Part shown: positions 59,274-64,000 of the stretch, piece by piece
Numbering within the stretch: the stretch's first letter is position 1
Layout of the letters: every line of letters begins with the position of its first letter
Assembly (NCBI GenBank): GCA_000818095.1
Contig: CP009417.1
Location: 372,001 to 436,000 of the forward strand
Direction of reading: 5' to 3'
DNA length: 64,000 bases
Source of the DNA: Jeotgalibacillus malaysiensis
GTDB lineage: Bacteria; Bacillota; Bacilli; Bacillales; Jeotgalibacillaceae
The notes under the pieces: model-generated
Database searches by the model: none
What the model was told of the DNA's origin: nothing
Seen by the model: only the letters and a program-made list of their open reading frames with translations
Program-made: the position numbers and the translations under genes

Positions 59274-59329
59274 GGTCGTCAATCTTTTCTAATAGCATAA
59301 GAAATGCACGACCACTTACTCAAAGGAGG
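59274..59329 (+). promoter_or_regulatory. Stem leader of the 59338 gene
   Basis: GGTCGT (59274) pairs with ACGACC (59308) and abuts ACTTACTCAAAGGAGG. Confidence 0.5.
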
Positions 59330-59337
59330 AGATAGAT

Positions 59338-59748
59338 ATGGAAACGATTATTCAATTACTGATGGACAACTTTGTGTTCATCGCAGTCATTCTTGTTGTA
59401 CTCGTATTGATTCGAGTGTTTGTTCAGAAAGCATTGGCAATCATTGGGTCAATCTTCGTTGCGGCACTTGTGTTTTATGCCTTCACAGGGGACGCTTCGT
59501 TCCTAAATAAAACGGTGGATACATCCACAATGGCGGTAGACACAGTGAAGGAAGAAGTCGGAACGGTTGATTTTGAACGAACTTCAGACACAACCTTTAT
59601 CCTGAAGACGAAGAGCATGAAAGTCGAGGGTGATGAGGAGACTCGTATTGCGACCGTTACAATGGGGGAGAAAACCTTTGAAGTTCCGCTTAAAAATATC
59701 TACAATGCGTTGGATAAAGCAACACAGGAGAAAATCAACATGGAGTGA
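59338..59748 (+). CDS. Small membrane protein
   Basis: 136 residues. Hydrophobic N-terminal third (about 12-50: FIAVILVVLVLIRVFV, IGSIFVAALVFYAF) likely forms two membrane helices; the rest is a soluble beta-rich domain (TTFILKTKSMKVEGDEETRIATVTM). AAAGGAGG precedes the ATG. No family recognised. Confidence 0.7.
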   Translation: METIIQLLMDNFVFIAVILVVLVLIRVFVQKALAIIGSIFVAALVFYAFTGDASFLNKTVDTSTMAVDTVKEEVGTVDFERTSDTTFILKTKSMKVEGDEETRIATVTMGEKTFEVPLKNIYNALDKATQEKINME

Positions 59749-59774
59749 GAAGTTATTCTTCTCACTCTTTTTTT
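59743..59774 (+). terminator. Terminator
   Basis: GAGTGAGAAG / CTTCTCACTC stem with T run. Confidence 0.87.
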
Positions 59775-59860
59775 ATGAAGAAGAGCTCAATCGCATAGGA
59801 TAGAGCCAAGAAAGAAAAAAGGCGTTGAAAAACCATTTATTTATCAGGAGGTCATACGAA

Positions 59861-60481
59861 ATGAATCATGAAATTTATCAAAAAGTAGACAAATGGTCAC
59901 GCTTGTTCTTTGAGAACAAGGAAGAACTTGCCCGATTTGCCAAACAGAAAATGAATGAAAATACACAAGGCGATATTTTTCATTACATTGCGTTTCACAT
60001 GGGAAATGAACAGGATTTGTATTTTGAAGTCCACATCATTTACGCACCAGACGGAACAGTCGAAGTGACAGCTGTAGGCGATTATTATTCAGAAGAAGAA
60101 CGTGCTCTTATCGAGGAACGAATTCATCGAGGTGAATACGGGACACCCCGGGCTTCTACACAAATCCAATGTAAATGCCTAGTCAAACGTATTGAAGGAA
60201 AAGCGTGTTTATTTGCAAATACCACCGTCATTATGCGGAAAAATCAAGTGGAAACAGCACCGCCAGGGGAAAAGGTGGGGGAGATTGCGATGTACTTTTC
60301 AGACGTTCTAACAGAAGGAGAAGAGAAAGACACCGCAAAAGAGGTCTCACTATCAGTTGAAGCTCTTGATGAGCTCATGTCGATTCAAAAAGAATTCATG
60401 CTAAAGGAGCGGGACTTAAAGGGGATTCGCAATCTCGAAGAGTCTTATGCCAATTTAAAAAATAATAAAAGAGAAGAATGA
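59861..60481 (+). CDS. Unknown protein
   Basis: 206 residues from the ATG placed after AGGAGG; the frame open from 59825 lacks a site. The protein is acidic and soluble (YQKVDKWSRLFFENKEELARF, QEFMLKERDLKGIRNLEESY at the end). The next gene starts within its stop region, so they are coupled. No family recognised. Confidence 0.7.
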   Translation: MNHEIYQKVDKWSRLFFENKEELARFAKQKMNENTQGDIFHYIAFHMGNEQDLYFEVHIIYAPDGTVEVTAVGDYYSEEERALIEERIHRGEYGTPRASTQIQCKCLVKRIEGKACLFANTTVIMRKNQVETAPPGEKVGEIAMYFSDVLTEGEEKDTAKEVSLSVEALDELMSIQKEFMLKERDLKGIRNLEESYANLKNNKREE

Positions 60482-60495
60482 AAGGAGTGTCTATC

Positions 60496-60861
60496 ATGAC
60501 ACAGGCGATGACAGATGCCAAAAAACGTTTTGAGTTTCAAGCAAAGACAAAGAATTTGTCGTATGACTTGCGAATCGTGAGTACGACAAAGTCAGAGTGG
60601 GAGTCTTGGAAAGATGAATTGATGGAAATGGCTTCGAGCCCTATCCTAGAGATGTATCGGATGAAGAATCGCTTTGTCCGACGCTCCGAGATTCAAATCT
60701 TTTCAGAATCAGAGCAGATTGGACAAGAAATGATTTTCCGCTTCTTCTCAGATGCCGGGAAAGTGGAAGTGCAATTTGAGCTACATCCGAAAACGCTTGA
60801 AATCACATATAAAGACGTGTTGCTAACACCTTATGAAGAAACGTTTTCATTATTAGTGTAA
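60496..60861 (+). CDS. Unknown protein
   Basis: 121 residues from the ATG 8 nt after AAAGGAG. Mixed alpha/beta composition with ending TPYEETFSLLV. Translated with the preceding gene. No motif recognised. Confidence 0.68.
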   Translation: MTQAMTDAKKRFEFQAKTKNLSYDLRIVSTTKSEWESWKDELMEMASSPILEMYRMKNRFVRRSEIQIFSESEQIGQEMIFRFFSDAGKVEVQFELHPKTLEITYKDVLLTPYEETFSLLV

Positions 60862-60865
60862 TATT

Positions 60866-60906
60866 AAGAGCCGTGCTGAAAGTTGTACGGCTCTTAGTTT
60901 TATTTT
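60866..60906 (+). terminator. Terminator
   Basis: AAGAGCCGT / ACGGCTCTT stem followed by a T-rich stretch. Confidence 0.85.
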
Positions 60907-60947
60907 GAGCGTACATGCATAAAATAAACAAGCAATGAAACACAGGA

Positions 60948-60977
60948 GTGCGTTTGCACAATTTACTTTAAAGGAGA
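60948..60977 (+). promoter_or_regulatory. Hairpin-AAAGGAG leader
   Basis: GTGCGTTTGCAC hairpin immediately before AATTTACTTTAAAGGAG. Confidence 0.55.
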
Positions 60978-60984
60978 GTTTAGA

Positions 60985-61752
60985 ATGGAACACAATACGT
61001 ATTTTATCGTGTCAGAAAAGAATGGAAAGGCGACGGTTATGAATCGTTTTTCAAAAGAAGCTTTTACACGCAAGGTGGACAAAAAAGGAACCATTGTTAT
61101 CAATCGTGAACGCTATGAATTGGATGAAATGCGTCTATTAACAGAGAGCATGCAAAAGATGAAGGAGTTGGAGTCACAAGGATGTCATCCTGTTAACCCG
61201 AACGACCATTTTTTTGCGACAGAGCTTCGTCATGACACGCATGACCTCTTGTTCTATCTTGATTCGAACGGTAGCGTCTATGTCAATGGTCAATATCACT
61301 ATGGTGGACACGCAGACAGTCGTCCGTTGAAGTCTGACTATCCATTTGCCGGAGTTCTTTCAACAAATGGTGAGATTTTCCTGGCAGACTACAAGGAAAA
61401 AGACTTGAAACGATTACTGGGTCATGAATTTTATGTAGGGAAAGATGTCGTAAAGTTCGAAACGATTGATGAGTTAAAAGCATGGATGAAGATGTCGATT
61501 GAAGACTATTACGAAGCGATTGTTTCTCCAGTCCATTTCGGATTTTATTTTGGAATCGGTCGTCCGAATCCAATTTTCAACTTCTACGATGCCGTTGACC
61601 CACGAGTGGGCATTCGAGACCGTGTTGGCATCAAACTGGAAAGTGTTGAGCATTTGAAGAATATCAAACCGTTCTCACTTACTGCTCTTGCGAAAGAAAC
61701 AAATGGATTATATGCAAAACCACGTGGTTGGGTACAACGCCGTGTTCGCTAA
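60985..61752 (+). CDS. Unknown protein
   Basis: 255 residues, soluble. It begins with a beta-rich section (TYFIVSEKNGKATVMNRFSKE) and contains HYGGHADSRPLKSDYPFAG and a C-terminal NGLYAKPRGWVQRRVR. It lies directly upstream of the conjugation operon, with its own leader and terminator. No family recognised. Confidence 0.7.
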   Translation: MEHNTYFIVSEKNGKATVMNRFSKEAFTRKVDKKGTIVINRERYELDEMRLLTESMQKMKELESQGCHPVNPNDHFFATELRHDTHDLLFYLDSNGSVYVNGQYHYGGHADSRPLKSDYPFAGVLSTNGEIFLADYKEKDLKRLLGHEFYVGKDVVKFETIDELKAWMKMSIEDYYEAIVSPVHFGFYFGIGRPNPIFNFYDAVDPRVGIRDRVGIKLESVEHLKNIKPFSLTALAKETNGLYAKPRGWVQRRVR

Positions 61753-61779
61753 AGGCTCTCTTTTTAGAGAGTCTTTTTT
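61752..61779 (+). terminator. Terminator
   Basis: AGGCTCTC / GAGAGTCT stem with T run. Confidence 0.83.
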
Positions 61780-61900
61780 ACTTCGACAATTTTTGTGTTT
61801 GAGTAGTTATATAACGTTTTCACTCAGAGTAGAGTAATGATGAAACAGAGGTACTGGTTGCTTCTGCCAACAAAAAACTAATTATAGGGAGTGATTGGAA

Positions 61901-62371
61901 ATGACAAAAAACATGAAAGATTTCGTTTCTAAAGCAAGCCTTGCTCTCGCTTTCGGGGTAGGAGCAATCGGCACAATGGGAGTCGTGGCACCAACAGAAG
62001 CGAGTGCAACTACAGCACCTGCGGCACCTGCGGCATCTTCAACTAATAAAATGCCAGATGTGAAAGTTACCACTGATGGTGGTGTTCAAACGTTCGGAGA
62101 AATGGCACGTACAGATGGAGAAACAGGGATGGCGAATGCTTGGACGGATTTAATCAAGAAGTACCGATTCTGGATTTCAGGTATCGCTGGTATTGCGGCG
62201 GTATCGATGATTCTCTTCTTCATCTTGAACTTCATGAAGCTTGGTGCTTCAGCAGGTAACCCTTCAGCTCGTTCTCAAGCTATTACAGGTCTTGTATTTA
62301 CGGGTATTGCGGCGGCTGGTCTTGGTGGCGTAGCTATCATCGTAGGTTTCTTCTACACAGCACTTGCTTAA
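61901..62371 (+). CDS. Pilin-like T4SS protein (VirB2/TrbC-like)
   Basis: 156 residues from the ATG after AGGGAGTGATTGG. A signal peptide (ALAFGVGAIGTMGVVAPTEASA) is followed by an Ala/Pro spacer and two hydrophobic helices (about 93-113 and 128-150, rich in Gly/Ala) separated by a short loop, the design of VirB2/TrbC pilins. It is the first gene of the type IV secretion block, with its own terminator, as expected for a protein needed in high amounts. Family by topology and context. Confidence 0.78.
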   Translation: MTKNMKDFVSKASLALAFGVGAIGTMGVVAPTEASATTAPAAPAASSTNKMPDVKVTTDGGVQTFGEMARTDGETGMANAWTDLIKKYRFWISGIAGIAAVSMILFFILNFMKLGASAGNPSARSQAITGLVFTGIAAAGLGGVAIIVGFFYTALA

Positions 62372-62380
62372 TGAAAAACA

Positions 62381-62407
62381 AAAGAGTCTCTATGAGGCTC
62401 TTTTTTA
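62381..62407 (+). terminator. Terminator after pilin-like gene
   Basis: AAGAGTCTC / GAGGCTCTT stem with T run. Confidence 0.8.
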
Positions 62408-62503
62408 TTGCTCAGAACCGCATTAGACCAGCAAAATTAGAGTTATTCAATCGTTTTGTTTAAAATAAAAGAGGTCGAAGAAAGATTATAAACGCCTTTT
62501 TTA

Positions 62504-62517
62504 TTGACTATAGTAGA
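62504..62517 (+). promoter_or_regulatory. Degenerate operator before the T4SS operon
   Basis: TTGACTATAGTAGA; no matching -10 box at 17-18 bp, though TATAAA follows near 62536. Confidence 0.45.
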
Positions 62518-62555
62518 AAGATTAATGAACTAATGTATAAAAGGGAGGAATGACC

Positions 62556-62867
62556 ATGAATTTATATCAGGTACCACCAGATGTAAAAGAAAAAGAAAAA
62601 GTTATTGGGGGAATGTTCGATTGGGGACAGTTCTTCTGGATGTTGGGAGGAGCGGGTGTTGCGATTGCGTTATTTGCAACATCGTATATGACCATTGGCT
62701 CAGAAGTTTTATCTATTATCTTGGGCGTAATCGGTTTGTCAACCTGTCTACCATTTGTCTTCATTAAGAAGAAAGAACTTTCGCTTTTTCGTTATCTGAC
62801 ACTCAAACGGAAGTTAAAAAAACAAAATGGCAATTTAGTAAATAAACGAAAGGACGTGAGTGAATAA
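62556..62867 (+). CDS. PrgI-family T4SS membrane protein
   Basis: 103 residues from the second ATG, 7 nt after GGGAGG. The N-terminus YQVPPDVKEKEKVIGG followed by two membrane helices (about 26-45, 50-68) is the PrgI design; PrgI-type proteins are small inner-membrane parts of Gram-positive secretion channels and stand upstream of the VirB4 ATPase, as here. The stop is followed at once by the next start. Confidence 0.85.
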   Translation: MNLYQVPPDVKEKEKVIGGMFDWGQFFWMLGGAGVAIALFATSYMTIGSEVLSIILGVIGLSTCLPFVFIKKKELSLFRYLTLKRKLKKQNGNLVNKRKDVSE

Positions 62868-63787
62868 TGGCTAGTATTTTAATTGGAGTCGTACTATTAA
62901 TCTTGTTATTTGGAGGGATGGGGTATGCGGTATATTACCAAATCCAAAAAACAAATCCAGCAAATGGAGATACATCTGTGAAGAAAGACATCGAGACAGC
63001 TCAAGAGTTTCTTCCGTTCGAAGAAATTAAAGACTCGATGGTGAATTTGGGCAATCACCAGTATCGTGCGTACATTGAGGTTTCTTCCATTAACTACAAC
63101 TTAAAAACAGATAAGGAAAAAAACATTATTGAGGCGACTTTCCAACGTTTCTTAAACTCATTAACCTTCCCTATCAGTATCTTTGTCCATACAAAAACAA
63201 TGGACAACACGCGACAAATGCAAAGCTTAGAACAAGACATTCAAGAAACATTGAAAGAATATCCGAACTTGGGAAGTTACGCAGAAGTCTATTACCAAGA
63301 AATGGGTCAAATTTATGAGCGTATCGACAATACCAAGCAGAAGAAGAAGTACATCATTGTTCCATTTGACGACGCATTGACATTAACGAATTCAACGGAC
63401 AAAGAGAAGTATGAATATGTTCTGAAAGAAATGTACACACGTTGTTCGATGGTTCGAGACAGCCTGGCTTCCATGGGGATTGAGACCAATATTCTCACAA
63501 CACCAGAAATTTTAGAGATGGCTACCTCGGTCTATCACCGAACGAATTACATGCATGTTGATGGCGTCATTGATGGAGCATTCACCTCTTTAATTGTCGA
63601 AGGAAACAATGAAGCAAGTGAAAAAACAGAAGAAGAAAAATTAGATGTCATCCTGACAGAAGCACTCAAAAAGATTGAGGTTGAAGTCCTTGGTAAAAGA
63701 CGTTTTGGTATCAGTGAAAATGGAGAGTATGCACGGAAAGTGTTGCTCGACTTGAAAGAAAATAAAGAACGTAAAGAAGAAGAATAA
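62867..63787 (+). CDS. TrsD/TraC-like conjugation protein
   Basis: 306 residues with one N-terminal membrane helix (about 3-25). The domain with QEFLPFEEIKDSMVNLGNHQYRAYIEVSSINY and TFQRFLNSLTFPISIFVHTK matches the TraC/TrsD-like proteins, related to the N-terminal region of VirB4, that precede the VirB4 ATPase in Gram-positive systems. The C-terminal tail is highly charged. It starts right at the end of the PrgI-like gene. Confidence 0.8.
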   Translation: MASILIGVVLLILLFGGMGYAVYYQIQKTNPANGDTSVKKDIETAQEFLPFEEIKDSMVNLGNHQYRAYIEVSSINYNLKTDKEKNIIEATFQRFLNSLTFPISIFVHTKTMDNTRQMQSLEQDIQETLKEYPNLGSYAEVYYQEMGQIYERIDNTKQKKKYIIVPFDDALTLTNSTDKEKYEYVLKEMYTRCSMVRDSLASMGIETNILTTPEILEMATSVYHRTNYMHVDGVIDGAFTSLIVEGNNEASEKTEEEKLDVILTEALKKIEVEVLGKRRFGISENGEYARKVLLDLKENKERKEEE

Positions 63788-63802
63788 AAGGAGTTGATAG
63801 AT

Positions 63803-64000
63803 ATGGGGAAAAAGAAAAAGAAAAAACAAGTAACAGATGAAACTTTCGTGATGGAAGATGATTCCACTGGCGTTTCATCCAATATCTTTGAAAAAGGGAT
63901 GACCGATATCAAAGATTATATTGCACCACCTTCCTTCGAGCGAAATCACCATGATTATTTACGTGCCGGAGAGAAATTTGTAAGAAGTTATGTGATGACC
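63803..64000 (+). CDS. VirB4/TrsE-type T4SS ATPase, 3' part outside the window
   Basis: Only the first 66 residues are visible. After a very basic start (MGKKKKKKQVTDETF) comes FEKGMTDIKDYIAPPSFERNHHDYLRAGEKFVRSYVM, typical of the N-terminus of VirB4/TrsE ATPases. AAAGGAG precedes the ATG. Walker motifs would lie downstream. Assigned from the N-terminal pattern and gene order. Confidence 0.8.
   Translation, partial: MGKKKKKKQVTDETFVMEDDSTGVSSNIFEKGMTDIKDYIAPPSFERNHHDYLRAGEKFVRSYVMT

Overview
The window looks like part of a large conjugative plasmid (or similar element) of a low-GC Gram-positive bacterium, probably Bacillales. Evidence: strong AAAGGAGG-type ribosome binding sites, sigma-A-type promoters (TTGACA-17/18-TATAAT), intrinsic terminators after most genes, Gram-positive signal peptides and lipoboxes, and Gram-positive type IV secretion genes at both ends (coupling protein at 1-1164; pilin-like protein, PrgI-like protein, a TrsD/TraC-like protein and the start of a VirB4-type ATPase at 61.9-64 kb). 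The host genus cannot be fixed from the sequence alone.

Layout. 1-27.3 kb: end of the coupling protein; a ribosome hibernation factor; an Mre11-Rad50-like fusion; SleB-type wall hydrolase; thymidylate synthase; RecD2 helicase; a glutathionylspermidine-synthase-like protein with a lipoprotein; a large secreted repeat protein; NAD-dependent DNA ligase; YqeY-like and MYG1-like proteins; and many unknown proteins. 27.3-41.1 kb: a largely non-coding region, transcribed mainly leftward, holding 49 tRNA or tRNA-like genes that cover all 20 amino acids, several structured non-coding RNAs, and a few small genes (TM2 protein, XRE-type regulator, a coupling-protein fragment). 41.2-47.2 kb: two different type I signal peptidases and a second large surface protein. 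47.5-52.5 kb: a complete type IIA topoisomerase (GyrB-like and GyrA-like) with a TraX-family gene between. 52.7-59 kb: RuvC-like resolvase, SSB and two paralogous DnaG-type primases. 59-64 kb: small unknown genes leading into the conjugation operon.

The most striking feature is a 14-bp palindrome, TTGACTATTGTCAA (reverse complement TTGACAATAGTCAA), perfect or near-perfect at about two dozen places. Its left half nearly always forms the -35 box of a promoter with a good -10 box 17-18 bp on, while its right half (GTCAA) has no promoter role. It precedes HPF, gyrase, ligase, SSB, primase, cell-wall and surface-protein genes and the tRNA blocks. This points to an element-wide regulon joining replication, translation and envelope genes. 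A small XRE-type protein encoded inside the tRNA array, with the palindrome in its own last codons, is the only obvious DNA-binding regulator seen here.

Other unusual features are tRNA-like genes carrying inserted hairpin arrays, an approximately 850-nt repeat-built structured RNA beside the tRNA array (by context similar to GOLLD/ROOL-type ornate RNAs), and a recurrent mRNA leader consisting of a hairpin followed directly by an ATTTATTTYAAAGGAG ribosome-binding segment.
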